Origin: Gammaproteobacteria bacterium
GTDB taxonomy: Bacteria > Pseudomonadota > Gammaproteobacteria > Enterobacterales > Alteromonadaceae
NCBI GenBank assembly: GCA_018222985.1
Contig: JAAEZG010000009.1
Span: forward strand, 1 to 64,000
Direction: 5' to 3'
DNA: 64,000 nt
In this document: positions 37,224 through 47,749 of the stretch, one piece after another
Layout: the number at the start of each line of letters is the position of its first letter
Numbering within the stretch: position 1 is the stretch's first letter
Translations under genes and position numbers: made by a program
Notes under the pieces: generated by a model
Database searches by the model: none
What the model was told of the DNA's origin: nothing
Seen by the model: only the letters and a program-made list of their open reading frames with translations

Positions 37224-38214
37224 TGGTATCGAAATTTACACAACCGACGACGGTCAAGTTCAGTTACAGCTTCGCTTGGAGCAGGAGAGTCTGTGGCTAA
37301 CTCAAGCGCAGATGGCTGAGTTATTTGAAACATCTAGTGATAACATTAGTTTGCACTTGAAAAACATATACCAAGAAGGCGAACTGCAAGAGCAGCCAAC
37401 TACCGAGGATTTCTCGGTAGTTCGACAAGAAGGTAAACGGCAGGTACAGCGGCGGATCAAACATTACAATCTCGATGCCATTATTTCCGTCGGCTATCGC
37501 GTAAGCTCAAATCGCGCAACGCAATTCCGCATCTGGGCTACTCGCACGTTGAAGCAACATTTGGTTGATGGTTACACGCTTAACCAGCGGCGACTACAAG
37601 AGCGAGGTGTTGAGTTCGAACAAGCGATTGCTTTACTTTCTCGAACACTGGCTAACCAACAATTAGTGAGTGACGAAGGCGAGGCTGTACTTGCTGTCAT
37701 TAATGACTATGCGCGCAGCTGGAGCCTCTTACAGGGATATGACGAACAAAGTCTAACCTCACTCACGAACAAGCAAAATGACATGCTGGCGCTGGAACTA
37801 GACGATGTACTTGTCGCCATTGCTGAGCTTAAAAAGACGCTTATTGAAAAAGGTGAGGCTACTGAATTATTTGGTCAACTGCGAGGTAATGGCTTAACCT
37901 CAGCATTGGCAACCATCGAACAAGGCTTTGCTGATGAACTGTTTTATCCAAACGTAGCGAGCCGTGCCGCTCATTTGCTCTATTTCGTAATTAAGAACCA
38001 CCCGCTCGCCGACGGTAATAAGCGCACTGGGTCATTTTTATTTTTATGGTATTTACGAGTAAATCAGCACCTATTGGCAAAACCTGTTGAACAACTAATA
38101 AACGACAATACGCTGGTTGCGCTGGCATTATTAGTTGCTGAAAGCTTACCCGACCAGAAAGAACTAATGATTCGTTTGGTTGAACACTTTATTTTATTAA
38201 AAGCAGATGATTAA
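37216..38214 (+). CDS. RhuM-type protein with Fic domain
   Basis: A 332-residue protein. The N-terminal part (about 1-110, [32 protein letters not shown] and [13 protein letters not shown]) is the RhuM/virulence-associated domain. The C-terminal part carries the Fic/Doc motif HPLADGNKR (262-270), usually an AMP- or phosphate-transferring active site. It overlaps the preceding gene by eight bases with AGGAGG upstream. RhuM-Fic proteins are often found in type I restriction operons; their role there is not settled. Confidence 0.85.
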   Translation: MNNGIEIYTTDDGQVQLQLRLEQESLWLTQAQMAELFETSSDNISLHLKNIYQEGELQEQPTTEDFSVVRQEGKRQVQRRIKHYNLDAIISVGYRVSSNRATQFRIWATRTLKQHLVDGYTLNQRRLQERGVEFEQAIALLSRTLANQQLVSDEGEAVLAVINDYARSWSLLQGYDEQSLTSLTNKQNDMLALELDDVLVAIAELKKTLIEKGEATELFGQLRGNGLTSALATIEQGFADELFYPNVASRAAHLLYFVIKNHPLADGNKRTGSFLFLWYLRVNQHLLAKPVEQLINDNTLVALALLVAESLPDQKELMIRLVEHFILLKADD

Positions 38215-38291
38215 GTGGTTATTTCCATTTTGGAAACAACTACTCAACCGCCTCTAAACAAAGGGCTATTGCAGAAAAAGGAAACAAAGGA

Positions 38292-41200
38292 ATGACCACC
38301 TACAAACCCATAGCCGAGTCAAAACACTTTATCGTTTTAGATAAGTACACCAAGCAATATGAAGTTGCTGAAAGCTACCAAAGCGAGAGTGATTTAGAGC
38401 GTGAGCTGATTCAAGATTTAGTGAATCAGGGCTATGAGTATGTTCCCGGGCTGAATAACCCAATGGCGATGCTTGCCAACGTGCGCGTGCAGTTACAAGC
38501 GTTGAATAACGTTGCGTTTTCAGACGGCGAGTGGGCACGTTTTGTTGAAACCTACCTTGATAGGCCCAGCGACAGCATCACCGACAAAACTCGCAAGATT
38601 CATGACGATTACATTGAAGACTTCGTGTTTGATGATGGCCGTATTCAAAACATCTATCTGGTCGATAAAAAAAACATCGCACGCAATAAAGTACAGGTGA
38701 TAAAGCAGTTTGAACAAACCGGTTCGCACGCGAATCGTTACGACGTAACCATTCTGGTGAACGGCCTGCCGCTCGTTCAAATTGAACTGAAAAAACGCGG
38801 TGTGGCCATTCGTGAAGCCTTTAACCAAGTGCACCGCTACAGCAAAGAGAGCTTCAATGCCGAAAGCTCATTGTTTAAGTATTTGCAGTTGTTTGTTATT
38901 TCAAACGGTACCGACACGCGCTACTTTGCTAATACCGTGAAGCGTAACAAAAACACCTTTGATTTCACCATGAACTGGGCGAAATCTGACAACGGCTTGA
39001 TTAAAGATCTCAAAGACTTCGCCGCCACCTTCTTTCAAAAAGATACGTTGCTCAAGGTGTTGCTGCACTACTCGGTATTTGATGTAAGCGACACCCTGCT
39101 GGTGATGCGGCCTTACCAAATTGCCGCCACAGAGCGCATTTTATGGAAGATTAAGAGCGCGTTTCAGGCCAAGCAATGGAGTTCAACCGATGCTGGCGGT
39201 TATATCTGGCACACCACTGGCTCGGGGAAAACATTAACCAGCTTTAAAGCAGCACGCTTAGCGACCGAGCTCGATTTTATCGACAAAGTATTCTTCGTGG
39301 TGGACCGTAAAGATCTCGATTACCAGACAATGAAGGAATATCAGCGCTTCTCGCCGGATAGCGTGAATGGCTCGGATAGCACCGCAGGCCTTAAGCGTAA
39401 TTTGAGTTTGGACGACAACAAAATCATTGTGACCACCATTCAAAAGCTGAATAACCTGATGAAAACCGAGCGCGATTTGCCGGTCTATCGTCAGCAGGTG
39501 GTGTTTATTTTTGACGAATGCCACCGCAGCCAGTTTGGTGAAGCGCAGAAGAACTTACAGAAGAAATTTAAGCGCTATTATCAGTTTGGTTTTACTGGCA
39601 CACCGATATTCCCGCAAAATGCATTAGGCGCTGAGACGACCGCTAGCGTGTTTGGTCGGGAACTGCATTCGTACGTGATCACTGATGCCATTCGCGACGA
39701 AAAAGTGCTTAAGTTCAAAGTGGACTACAACGACGTACGACCCCAGTTCCGTCAAATTGAGACCGAGCAGGACGAGAAAAAACTCAGTGCCGCGGAGAAC
39801 AAACAGGCATTACTTCACCCGGAACGTATTCGGGAAATCACCCACTACATACTGACGCACTTTCGCCCAAAAACGCACCGTATGAAGGCGGGCGGGCGAG
39901 GTTTTAATGCCATGTTTGCGGTCAGCAGCGTTGATGCTGCAAAAGCCTACTACGAGGCGTTTAAACAACTGCAACAAGATGCCGAGCGACCTTTGCGTGT
40001 GGCGACCATTTTCTCGTTCGCCGCGAATGAAGAGCAAGATTCCATCGGTGAGATACCCGATGAAAGCTTTGAAGTCTCCGCCATGAATAGCAGCGGTAAG
40101 GAGTTTCTAAGCGCAGCGATTGCTGATTACAACGACATGTTTCAATCCAACTATGGCGTGGATAGCAACGGCTTCCAAAACTACTACCGTGATCTTGCCA
40201 AGCGCGTGAAAAGCCAAGAAATTGATTTGCTGATTGTGGTGGGTATGTTCCTTACTGGGTTTGATGCGCCGACATTGAATACCTTGTTTGTGGATAAGAA
40301 CCTGCGTTACCACGGACTTATTCAAGCCTATTCGCGCACCAACCGTATTTACGATGCCACCAAGACTTTCGGCAATATCGTGACTTTCCGTGATTTAGAG
40401 AAAGCGACGATTGATGCCATCACTTTGTTTGGTGATAAGAACACCAAGAACGTGGTACTCGAAAAGAGCTACAAAGAGTACATGGATGGCTTTACCGACC
40501 TCATCACTGGGCAAGCGCGACGTGGCTTTATGGAAGTGGTTTCCGAACTCGAGCAGCGTTTTCCTAACCCTGATGAAATTGAACTCGAGAAAGATAAGAA
40601 AGACTTCGCCAAGTTATTTGGCGAGTATTTGCGTGTTGAAAACATTCTGCAAAACTACGATGAATTTGCCAGCTTAAAAGCGTTGCAGACCATTGATACG
40701 AGCGATGCAGAAGCTGTTGAAGCGTTCAAGATTGAGCATCACTTAAGCGACGACGATATCGCGACGTTACAAACGATTCGCATACCGCCTGAGCGCAAGG
40801 TGCAGGATTATCGCTCGACCTATAACGATATTCGCGACTGGATACGCCGCGAGAAATCAGCTGAGAACCAAGCACAGTCAACGATTGACTGGGACGATAT
40901 CGAGTTTGAAATCGACTTGCTGAAGTCGCAGGAAATTAACCTCGACTACATTCTTGAGCTGATATTCGAGCAGAACAAGAAAAACAAAAGCAAAGGTGAC
41001 TTGATTGAAGAGGTTCGCCGTTTGATTCGAGCCAGCCTTGGCAACCGCGCCAAAGAAAGCTTAATTGTCGACTTCATCAACCAAACCGACTTAGATGAAA
41101 TGCCAGATAAAGCAGGCATTATCGATGAGTTCTTCAAGTTCGCTCAGGCCGAGCAGCAGCGCGAAGCCGAAGAGCTCATTCGTTCAGAGAACCTCAACGA

Positions 41201-41390
41201 AGACGCCGCCAAGCGCTACATCGCAGCCTCATTGCGCCGCGAATACGCCAGCGAAAACGGCACCGAACTCAATTCCACGCTGCCGAAACTAAGCCCGCTG
41301 AACCCGGAATACCGAACTAAGAAGCAAACGGTGTTTCAGAAAATCTCGGCGTTTGTTGAGAAGTTTAAAGGGGTTGGTGGGCAGCTTTAA
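38292..41390 (+). CDS. hsdR: Type I restriction enzyme motor/nuclease subunit
   Basis: A 1032-residue subunit. N-terminal nuclease domain with Asp151 and Glu165-x-Lys167 (ELK), the PD-(D/E)xK active site; SF2 translocase with GSGKT (310-314) and DECH (408-411); the second RecA half ends near [12 protein letters not shown]; the C-terminal 300 residues are helical and bind the methylase. It ends the operon at a strong bidirectional terminator. The gap from the Fic gene is 77 bases, with AAAGGAAACAAAGG ahead of the ATG. Confidence 0.96.
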   Translation: MTTYKPIAESKHFIVLDKYTKQYEVAESYQSESDLERELIQDLVNQGYEYVPGLNNPMAMLANVRVQLQALNNVAFSDGEWARFVETYLDRPSDSITDKTRKIHDDYIEDFVFDDGRIQNIYLVDKKNIARNKVQVIKQFEQTGSHANRYDVTILVNGLPLVQIELKKRGVAIREAFNQVHRYSKESFNAESSLFKYLQLFVISNGTDTRYFANTVKRNKNTFDFTMNWAKSDNGLIKDLKDFAATFFQKDTLLKVLLHYSVFDVSDTLLVMRPYQIAATERILWKIKSAFQAKQWSSTDAGGYIWHTTGSGKTLTSFKAARLATELDFIDKVFFVVDRKDLDYQTMKEYQRFSPDSVNGSDSTAGLKRNLSLDDNKIIVTTIQKLNNLMKTERDLPVYRQQVVFIFDECHRSQFGEAQKNLQKKFKRYYQFGFTGTPIFPQNALGAETTASVFGRELHSYVITDAIRDEKVLKFKVDYNDVRPQFRQIETEQDEKKLSAAENKQALLHPERIREITHYILTHFRPKTHRMKAGGRGFNAMFAVSSVDAAKAYYEAFKQLQQDAERPLRVATIFSFAANEEQDSIGEIPDESFEVSAMNSSGKEFLSAAIADYNDMFQSNYGVDSNGFQNYYRDLAKRVKSQEIDLLIVVGMFLTGFDAPTLNTLFVDKNLRYHGLIQAYSRTNRIYDATKTFGNIVTFRDLEKATIDAITLFGDKNTKNVVLEKSYKEYMDGFTDLITGQARRGFMEVVSELEQRFPNPDEIELEKDKKDFAKLFGEYLRVENILQNYDEFASLKALQTIDTSDAEAVEAFKIEHHLSDDDIATLQTIRIPPERKVQDYRSTYNDIRDWIRREKSAENQAQSTIDWDDIEFEIDLLKSQEINLDYILELIFEQNKKNKSKGDLIEEVRRLIRASLGNRAKESLIVDFINQTDLDEMPDKAGIIDEFFKFAQAEQQREAEELIRSENLNEDAAKRYIAASLRREYASENGTELNSTLPKLSPLNPEYRTKKQTVFQKISAFVEKFKGVGGQL

Positions 41391-41416
41391 TAATTGCTAT
41401 TTCATCTGCTAACAAA

Positions 41417-41438
41417 AAAGGGGCTGAAAAGCCCCTTT
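41417..41438. terminator. Bidirectional terminator between hsdR and the endonuclease gene
   Basis: AAAGGGGCT-GAAA-AGCCCCTTT. An A-run before the stem gives a U-tract for minus-strand transcripts, so it can end both convergent genes. The U-tract is longer in the minus direction. Confidence 0.88.
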
Positions 41439-41460
41439 GACATGTTTAGCTTTGCGCTCG

Positions 41461-43935
41461 TTACAAACCTAAGGTTTGTCCATTGTTCACGCTACCCGCG
41501 GTGTTGCGTGCAGGATTTTGCCAAATAAAGTCGCTATATTGCGAGCCACTGCCGCTTAGTTGCAGTGAGTCGTTGCCTGAGGTGCCTGAGGTTTCTTCGA
41601 CGCCAATAGCTTCAGACGTTAAACCTGCAGCGGCGCCAGCCGAAGCCACAAAAGTGCCTTCATAGCTAATGAACTGCACCACTTGGCCTTCGGCGTCAAC
41701 GAGCGCTAAGCCGTCTGGCGAACCATTTTGCAAGCCGCCAAAGTCAAACGCTAAAGTACCAAAGCCATTTTGTTGGTTGGCAATCACGCCTGTGAGGCTA
41801 ATGCTTGCATAAACGCCGCCGTCGGCACCGTTGTAGCCTTGAATAGACCAGCCCGTTACGTCACTTCCGGCAGTACCTGCAACTTCAACAAACTCATTGC
41901 GGTCGCCGCCTTTGTTGTCGTAATGCAACTCGTTAATCCACACCACTGGCGCTGCTAGTGGGGCCGTTACTGACAACACAACGGTCATGGTATCAGTGGC
42001 ATTGGCGTTATCAGTAACGGTTAAAGTCACTGAATAGTCACCGGCGGCTGCATAGCTGTGGTTTACGTTAACGCCATTAGCAGCGTTGCCGTCGCCAAAG
42101 TCCCAGCTGTAACTAACAACACTACCGTCGGTGTCGGTACTTGCTGAAGCATCAAACGCGCAGTCTAAGTTATTGCAGCTAGTTGAGAACGAGGCCATCG
42201 GCGCTTCGTTTACTGGCACGGTGCTGACAAAACTTTGGCCACTGTTTAATTGGCCTGGGCTGCCAGCCTGCGGGCCCTGCCAGCTGAAGTCGCTGTATTG
42301 ACTGCCCGAGCCGGCTAATTGCAATGAATGCCCTACTGGCGTTGATGTGGTTTCACTAACGCCAATGTCTTGTGAGGTCATGCCGCTTGCAGGGCCGTCA
42401 GTGGCAGTCATGGTGCCTTCATAGCTTAAAAACTGCACCACAGTGCCTTGTGCATCAACAAGAGCGATACCGTCTGGCGAGCCATTTTGCAGGCCACTCA
42501 TGGCCACGCTAACCGCGCCAAAACCGTTGCTTTGGTTGGCAATAACGCCGCTTAAGTTACCGGTTGCATACGCTGTGCCGCCGTTACCGTTGTAGGCAAT
42601 AACTTGCCAACCTGTTAGGTCGGTGTTGGCGCTGCCGGCTACTTCAACAAACTCACCGGTGTCGGTACCGTCGTTGTCATAGTGCAGTTCGTTAATCCAC
42701 ACTTGGCCACTGCCGGTTGAGCCTTGGTTTGGTGTGGCGTTTACTTCGCTGCTAAATACCGACTCGTTGCCCGAGGTATCTACCGCGGTAACAACATAGA
42801 AGTATGTGCTGCCGCCGGTCACGTTGTAATCGTCAAATGCTGCTGCGGTAATCAAGCTGGTGTTCAAGCGGGTATAGTTGCTGCCTGAAATATCGCTGCG
42901 ATAAACGTAGTAGCCAGCTAAGTCGCTTTCACTGCCTTGGTTCCACGCCAGTGACACAATGCCAGTACCTGGCGTTGCACTTAGGTAGCTAGGTGCAGCT
43001 GGGGCTGTGGTGTCGCCCGAGCCACCGCCACCGCCGTTACAGATGTTCTCGAACACGCACGCCACGTATTCAGGGTTATCAATAAACGGGTTACGGTTGC
43101 CTTGGTACGAATACACAACGTCGTTACGGCGACGCTCCATGTCGTCTACAGGGTCTTCTTGGTGCCATTGCAGCAACACCGACTTCAAGCCCATGTATGC
43201 AACCGAAATGTTCGCGCCTTGGTTGGACTGCGCAATTAAATTGCGATCATCGGTCAAGATCAAGTCAGGCTCACTGTGGCCTGTAACACCATGGGTGCCC
43301 CCTTCGTAGCGCACCGCCATGTACATTAGCGCACGCGCCACATCGCCACGACGGCCAGACCAGGTTTCCCAACTACCGGTGTCAAACGAACCATCGGTCC
43401 AGTTTGACTGGCTAGAACTGCCGCCACGGCCGTTATTAAATTCGGTTGGTTTTTCGGTACAAGCAGAGGTGCAATTAGCGTAAGGTTTATTACTGCGGCT
43501 GGAGTTATAACTACTATCGGAAATAAATAAATGGTGGGCGTCGGTATAGGCATAATTGCTGCTGCCGTCATTTGGAAAACCATATGATTTTGGCCAACTA
43601 TGCTCCCGGTTATATAAGGTATTGCCACCGCCAACTTTTCCGTAACTGGCATTTTTATAAATGTCGATAACGTTGTTGGGGTTATCCGGGTCTTGGTCTG
43701 CCGCTTCCAAAATATCCCATGTATCGGTGCTACTTGAGGTATATGGGAAGCGCTGATGGTCATCAATTATTTCATGCAATGACTGCTGCAAAGTTTGTGC
43801 ATTCGTCGCATCAATATTGTTGTAATAACCAGCGGGTGGTGCTGCCGAAACAGCAAAAGAAAATGATAATAAAGAAAAACTAGATACCGCAATTAGGCCT
43901 TTCTTGAAAAGGCTTTTATTGGTGTGGGCGCTCAT
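41461..43935 (-). CDS. Secreted endonuclease I with FN3, LTD, PKD and LTD domains
   Basis: An 824-residue exported protein: signal peptide with LLSFSFAVSAA (cleavage about residue 32), then an EndA-type nuclease (about 33-300) with NREHSWPKS, DAHHLFIS and RGDVARALMYM, which supply the His-Asn metal site. A Gly linker, an FN3 domain (about 312-400), a lamin-tail domain (about 413-560, VWINELHYDND), a PKD domain (about 575-665, YSWDFGDGN) and a second lamin-tail domain follow. The two lamin-tail copies are related. It probably degrades extracellular DNA. An upstream ATG at 43977 lacks a ribosome site. Confidence 0.88.
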   Translation of the reverse strand: MSAHTNKSLFKKGLIAVSSFSLLSFSFAVSAAPPAGYYNNIDATNAQTLQQSLHEIIDDHQRFPYTSSSTDTWDILEAADQDPDNPNNVIDIYKNASYGKVGGGNTLYNREHSWPKSYGFPNDGSSNYAYTDAHHLFISDSSYNSSRSNKPYANCTSACTEKPTEFNNGRGGSSSQSNWTDGSFDTGSWETWSGRRGDVARALMYMAVRYEGGTHGVTGHSEPDLILTDDRNLIAQSNQGANISVAYMGLKSVLLQWHQEDPVDDMERRRNDVVYSYQGNRNPFIDNPEYVACVFENICNGGGGGSGDTTAPAAPSYLSATPGTGIVSLAWNQGSESDLAGYYVYRSDISGSNYTRLNTSLITAAAFDDYNVTGGSTYFYVVTAVDTSGNESVFSSEVNATPNQGSTGSGQVWINELHYDNDGTDTGEFVEVAGSANTDLTGWQVIAYNGNGGTAYATGNLSGVIANQSNGFGAVSVAMSGLQNGSPDGIALVDAQGTVVQFLSYEGTMTATDGPASGMTSQDIGVSETTSTPVGHSLQLAGSGSQYSDFSWQGPQAGSPGQLNSGQSFVSTVPVNEAPMASFSTSCNNLDCAFDASASTDTDGSVVSYSWDFGDGNAANGVNVNHSYAAAGDYSVTLTVTDNANATDTMTVVLSVTAPLAAPVVWINELHYDNKGGDRNEFVEVAGTAGSDVTGWSIQGYNGADGGVYASISLTGVIANQQNGFGTLAFDFGGLQNGSPDGLALVDAEGQVVQFISYEGTFVASAGAAAGLTSEAIGVEETSGTSGNDSLQLSGSGSQYSDFIWQNPARNTAGSVNNGQTLGL

Positions 43936-44080
43936 CGATTTACCTTTTATATTTTTTAATATTATTGGTGTATACATCGAGTGTTTTCAGTCTGAATTGA
44001 TCACAATTTAATCAACTCGCGACATAAACGAGCGTATTTAACCATGCTTTTATGAATTTCGCATGACAAAAGTTATAGTT

Positions 44081-44485
44081 TTACAATTTTATCGCACCCA
44101 GAGTGCTCTTTATCCATTGAATAATCGTGTCTTTTTCCAAAACATAAAAAGTAATCGTGCCTATGTTTACCAGTATCGCCAAATAAAACACGACCCGAAA
44201 CGATGTTTTACGCGTTTTATGGTGAAATTGCTGTTGCGCTATTAAGGCCCCTGGCCAACCGCCCATTAATGCTAAAAATTGCAGCCAGTCTTCTGGCGTT
44301 CTGCGTTTATTGTTAAGTGCCGCTTTTTTATCGAGAGCATAAAAAACATAAGCAATTACGCTGACAAATGTGAAGATCAACCACAGCTGAACGGGTAAAT
44401 AGCCGAGCAAACCGAGATAGGCGATAACTGCAATATAGGCGACGGCAGCATTCCAACTAATCACGGTTCCATTTCTGCGCAGCAT
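44081..44485 (-). CDS. DUF1294 domain membrane protein
   Basis: A 134-residue protein with three or four helices (about 10-28, 32-52, 98-114). DKKAALNNKRRTPEDWLQFLALMGGWPGALIAQQ is the DUF1294 signature. The role is unknown, and members are often fused to cold-shock domains. The chosen ATG (44485) has AAGGGAA upstream at a rather long distance; a TTG at 44545 is the alternative. Confidence 0.8.
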   Translation of the reverse strand: MLRRNGTVISWNAAVAYIAVIAYLGLLGYLPVQLWLIFTFVSVIAYVFYALDKKAALNNKRRTPEDWLQFLALMGGWPGALIAQQQFHHKTRKTSFRVVFYLAILVNIGTITFYVLEKDTIIQWIKSTLGAIKL

Positions 44486-44629
44486 CTTAAAATATTCCCT
44501 TGAATGAATTAGTTGGAATTTAACTAACCGCGAAAATTCGCGCAAGAATAATTACCGAACCAGAATTAGAAAACCTAAACAAAGACTCTGCTATACTGAC
44601 GCCTTATTTTTCACAAGCGATTTATCATC

Positions 44630-46021
44630 ATGTCTGAAGCCACGTCTGCAGTAACATCATTTAAAGATTTGCCACTGCCACAATTATTACTCACCAGCGT
44701 TAAAGAAGCCGGTTTTACCAACACTACCCCTGTGCAGGCCTTAAGTTTGCCTATTATTTTGCGTGGTGATGACGTGGTGGTGCAGGCAGAAACAGGTTCG
44801 GGCAAAACCGCAGCGTTTGCGCTGGGAATTTTAGCCAAACTCAATACCAACCATTTTTCACCGCAGGCATTGGTGTTATGCCCTACCCGCGAACTGGCCG
44901 AGCAAGTTGCCGAAACCATTCGTGGATTAGCCAAAACCATGGGTAATGTGAAGGTGCTGACGCTTTGCGGCGGCGTACCGGCCCGCAGTCAAATTGCTTC
45001 GCTTGAGCACGGTGCGCATGTATTGGTGGGCACACCCGGCCGTGTGCTTGATCACCTAAGCCAACAGCGTCTCGATTTTTCAAAACTGAACACGTTGGTT
45101 CTTGATGAAGCTGACCGCATGCTGGAAATGGGCTTTCAAGACGATATGAAAGCGATTATCGCCAAAACGCCGAACACACGACAAAGCATGCTGTTTAGCG
45201 CAACTTATCCGTCGGGCATTGCGCAATTAACCAAGCAGGTCACGCCGCAGGCTGAGCACATTAAAGTGGCCTCCACGCAGACGAAAGCGAAAATTGTGCA
45301 GCGCTTCTATGATTTAGCCGACACCTTTGCTGCCTATGCCGTACAGCAATTGCTATTAGACTTGCAGCCGGCCAATGCCATGGTGTTTTGTAATACCAAA
45401 GCCGAAGCGCAAACCATTGCCGACAAATTAGCTGCCAAGGGTTTTAGTGCATTGGCACTACATGGCGATTTAGAACAAAAAGATCGCGATCAAACCATGA
45501 TCCAGTTCAGCCACGGTAGCACGCGCGTATTAGTGGCCACCGACGTTGCCGCCCGCGGCCTTGATATTGCCGAGCTTGATTTAGTGATTAGCGTGAATAT
45601 GGCCCATGACCTTGATACCCACACCCATCGTATTGGGCGTACCGGGCGTGCAGGCGCTGAAGGGCTTGCAGTAACCTTGATTGGCCCGCAAGACGATTAC
45701 AAAATGCGTTTGCTGGAAGACGACATGGCAGCGCCGATTAAATTGCAGCCATTACCAGAGCCGCCAAACGCAGCGAAACCATTAAAAAGCGATTTAGTCA
45801 CCTTGCAAATAAGTGGCGGCAAAAAAGACAAACTGCGTCCAGGCGACATTGTTGGCGCATTAACACGCGACAATAAAATCACTATGGCTGATATTGGTAA
45901 AATAAAGGTGCAAAATCAGTGGGCTTTCGTCACGGTAAATAGCACCAGCGCTAAATATGCGTTGTCGCTTATCAATAACGACAAAATAAAAGGCAAACGA
46001 TTTCGCGCTAGGGCCCTTTAA
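44630..46021 (+). CDS. dbpA: DEAD-box RNA helicase DbpA
   Basis: A 463-residue helicase. Walker A AETGSGKT near 54-61, DEAD motif ([13 protein letters not shown]), [13 protein letters not shown], and a C-terminal RNA-binding domain (about 388-463, KDKLRPGDIVGALT... and NKIKGKRFRARAL) that in E. coli binds 23S rRNA hairpin 92. It acts in large-subunit assembly. Confidence 0.92.
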   Translation: MSEATSAVTSFKDLPLPQLLLTSVKEAGFTNTTPVQALSLPIILRGDDVVVQAETGSGKTAAFALGILAKLNTNHFSPQALVLCPTRELAEQVAETIRGLAKTMGNVKVLTLCGGVPARSQIASLEHGAHVLVGTPGRVLDHLSQQRLDFSKLNTLVLDEADRMLEMGFQDDMKAIIAKTPNTRQSMLFSATYPSGIAQLTKQVTPQAEHIKVASTQTKAKIVQRFYDLADTFAAYAVQQLLLDLQPANAMVFCNTKAEAQTIADKLAAKGFSALALHGDLEQKDRDQTMIQFSHGSTRVLVATDVAARGLDIAELDLVISVNMAHDLDTHTHRIGRTGRAGAEGLAVTLIGPQDDYKMRLLEDDMAAPIKLQPLPEPPNAAKPLKSDLVTLQISGGKKDKLRPGDIVGALTRDNKITMADIGKIKVQNQWAFVTVNSTSAKYALSLINNDKIKGKRFRARAL

Positions 46022-46022
46022 A

Positions 46023-46301
46023 TTATTTTTTCAAGCGACGTAGTTCATGCATCACGCGGTTGTGGTTGGTTTGCATGAATATCCAAAGCTTTGTTGCTAC
46101 TTGCGCAATAAAACTGACAATAAAACAAACGCCCCAATAAAGTTGCTGGTCTGCTGCTACGGTAAAGAATTTATAACCGCAAAAAATAAGCAGGCCGGCA
46201 AATATAAATGCCAATAAATAGCCCAAGCTAATTAGCCAACCCAAGCCCGATGAAAAACCGCTTTTTAAGTAGCCGAAAAGCCCCTGTTCACTGTTATTCA
46301 T
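46023..46301 (-). CDS. Small two-helix membrane protein (hypothetical)
   Basis: A 92-residue protein: N-terminal soluble part (FGYLKSGFSSG), helices at about 22-46 and 54-73, basic tail (HELRRLKK). No family recognised. Its stop is one base from the dbpA stop, with the genes convergent. Confidence 0.62.
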   Translation of the reverse strand: MNNSEQGLFGYLKSGFSSGLGWLISLGYLLAFIFAGLLIFCGYKFFTVAADQQLYWGVCFIVSFIAQVATKLWIFMQTNHNRVMHELRRLKK

Positions 46302-46436
46302 AACCTATGCCCCACTGATATTGGCTAATCCGCCACTATTGGCTGCCAATGTTATGACTATAGCTCAATTATTCTGCGGCACGGCACGCATCCACCTGAT
46401 CATGAGTGCCGCCAGCGCTTATCTGTTCCGCCATGG

Positions 46437-46754
46437 TTAGCGATTTACCTGCTGAGACTCAATTTCAATAACTTTATTGTTTGCAAAGCGAACAGTTAAA
46501 TAATATTCACCACCAATATCGCCCGTAGTCACATATTGCCAGGCTTCAACCGAGCGTCCGCCTCGACCAAAGCCATCATTAATACCTACCGACTCGGTGC
46601 TGGTGAGTGCTGGCTGTCCTATTTTTGTCGTTACTTCAATTTTCGACATGCCACAGCGAATTAACTCGCCGCCACTAATGCGAAACGCACATTTAGCAGC
46701 GAAAGCCGAAAAACTGAAGAAAAATAAAGTAAAAGCAATCAACCCATGTTTCAT
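46437..46754 (-). CDS. DUF2845-like exported protein
   Basis: A 105-residue protein: signal peptide (MKHGLIAFTLFFFSFSAFA, about 19), then C-x-I-x-GGELIRCGMSKIEVTTKIGQPAL, the pattern of DUF2845, and a SmpA-like beta-alpha fold. The function is unknown. The ATG has AAGGAGC seven bases upstream; an ORF start 24 codons earlier lies outside the signal peptide and is not used. Confidence 0.68.
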   Translation of the reverse strand: MKHGLIAFTLFFFSFSAFAAKCAFRISGGELIRCGMSKIEVTTKIGQPALTSTESVGINDGFGRGGRSVEAWQYVTTGDIGGEYYLTVRFANNKVIEIESQQVNR

Positions 46755-46984
46755 CTGCAAGCTCCTTCTTGTGTCTGTAAAGTCAAAATAACGCGCCGCT
46801 AATTTCGCAATTTCCCATCGAATCAATTGATTTATGCTAGGTTTAATTTAACGACAAATACCGCAGGCTACAAGGTGAACATAGAGTGATGCATGTGCCT
46901 TGTCTTGCACAAGCACTCATATTGACGTACGTTCGTAACAGATGCAAAAACCGTTAAAATACTGCGATTATGGAGTCACTACGA

Positions 46985-47674
46985 ATGAAAACCATCGGTG
47001 TTATTGGCGGTATGAGCTGGGAATCCACGCAAACCTATTACCGGCTAATTAATCAGAAAATACGTGAGCAACTCGGTGGTTTGCACTCAGCTAAGCTCAT
47101 TCTATACAGCGTGGATTTTGCCGGGATCGAGCCATTGCAGCATGCCGGCGACTGGGATGGTACCGCCGAAATTCTCACCGAAGCAGCACAAGCTCTTGAA
47201 ACCGCAGGGGCTGACTTTATTGTTTTAGCCACCAACACCATGCACAAAGTAGCGCCAGAAATTGAGTTGGCCGTGAACATTCCATTGCTGCACATTGCCG
47301 ATGCCACGGCAGCGGCCTTGCAGGCCGATGGCATCACAACCGTTGCCCTACTCGGCACCAAGTTCACCATGGAACAAGACTTCTATCGGCAGCGCCTCGA
47401 AGATCACGGCATTTGCGTGGTTGTGCCGAGCGCAGCACAGCGCAACCGTGTACACGAGATTATTTTTAACGAATTGTGTCTTGGAAAAATAGAAGCAAAT
47501 TCGAAAGCAGATTACTTAGAGATTATACAAGAAATGGCCGAATTCGGCGCCGAAGGAGTTGTTTTAGGCTGCACTGAAATTAGCTTACTCATAAACCAAT
47601 TGGACACCACCATAAAACTCTACGACACCACCGCAATTCACGCCGCGAGCGCCGTCGCTTCCGCCCTAAAATAA
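46985..47674 (+). CDS. Aspartate/glutamate racemase family protein (YgeA-like)
   Basis: A 229-residue amino-acid racemase fold. The N-terminus KTIGVIGGMSWEST is typical of the family; the catalytic pair appears as ATNTMH (Thr or Asn in place of the first Cys, as in E. coli YgeA) and Cys in GCTEISLL near 192. E. coli YgeA racemises several amino acids. GGAG lies nine bases before the ATG; an in-frame ATG 15 bases upstream (46970) is less likely. Confidence 0.82.
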   Translation: MKTIGVIGGMSWESTQTYYRLINQKIREQLGGLHSAKLILYSVDFAGIEPLQHAGDWDGTAEILTEAAQALETAGADFIVLATNTMHKVAPEIELAVNIPLLHIADATAAALQADGITTVALLGTKFTMEQDFYRQRLEDHGICVVVPSAAQRNRVHEIIFNELCLGKIEANSKADYLEIIQEMAEFGAEGVVLGCTEISLLINQLDTTIKLYDTTAIHAASAVASALK

Positions 47675-47676
47675 AA

Positions 47677-47700
47677 AAGGCCGCCCAAGGGCGACCTTTC
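47677..47700 (+). terminator. Terminator after the racemase gene
   Basis: AAGGCCGCCC-AA-GGGCGACCTT with one mismatched pair, followed by TTTCC. It sits three bases after the racemase stop. Confidence 0.7.
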
Positions 47701-47704
47701 CGTA

Positions 47705-47749
47705 TTTCGCTAATATCAACTATCTAATAGCGAATATCGCTTTAGCTAT
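47705..47749 (-). repeat. Dispersed 3'-UTR repeat after the peroxiredoxin gene
   Basis: On the minus strand, directly after the stop: AGCTAAAGCGATATTCGC, TATTAGATA, then GATATTAGCG. It matches the family found after uvrB and fadR, with a degenerate GAGCAAGAG part. Confidence 0.6.

Noticed and set aside
33135..41390. A phage or plasmid boundary around the restriction operon
   Set aside because: No integrase, direct repeats or tRNA junction could be seen; transfer is possible but not shown by the sequence.
43326..43766. A 146-codon frame inside the endonuclease gene
   Set aside because: It is a shadow of a low-complexity secreted domain, with no start signal or homologous pattern.
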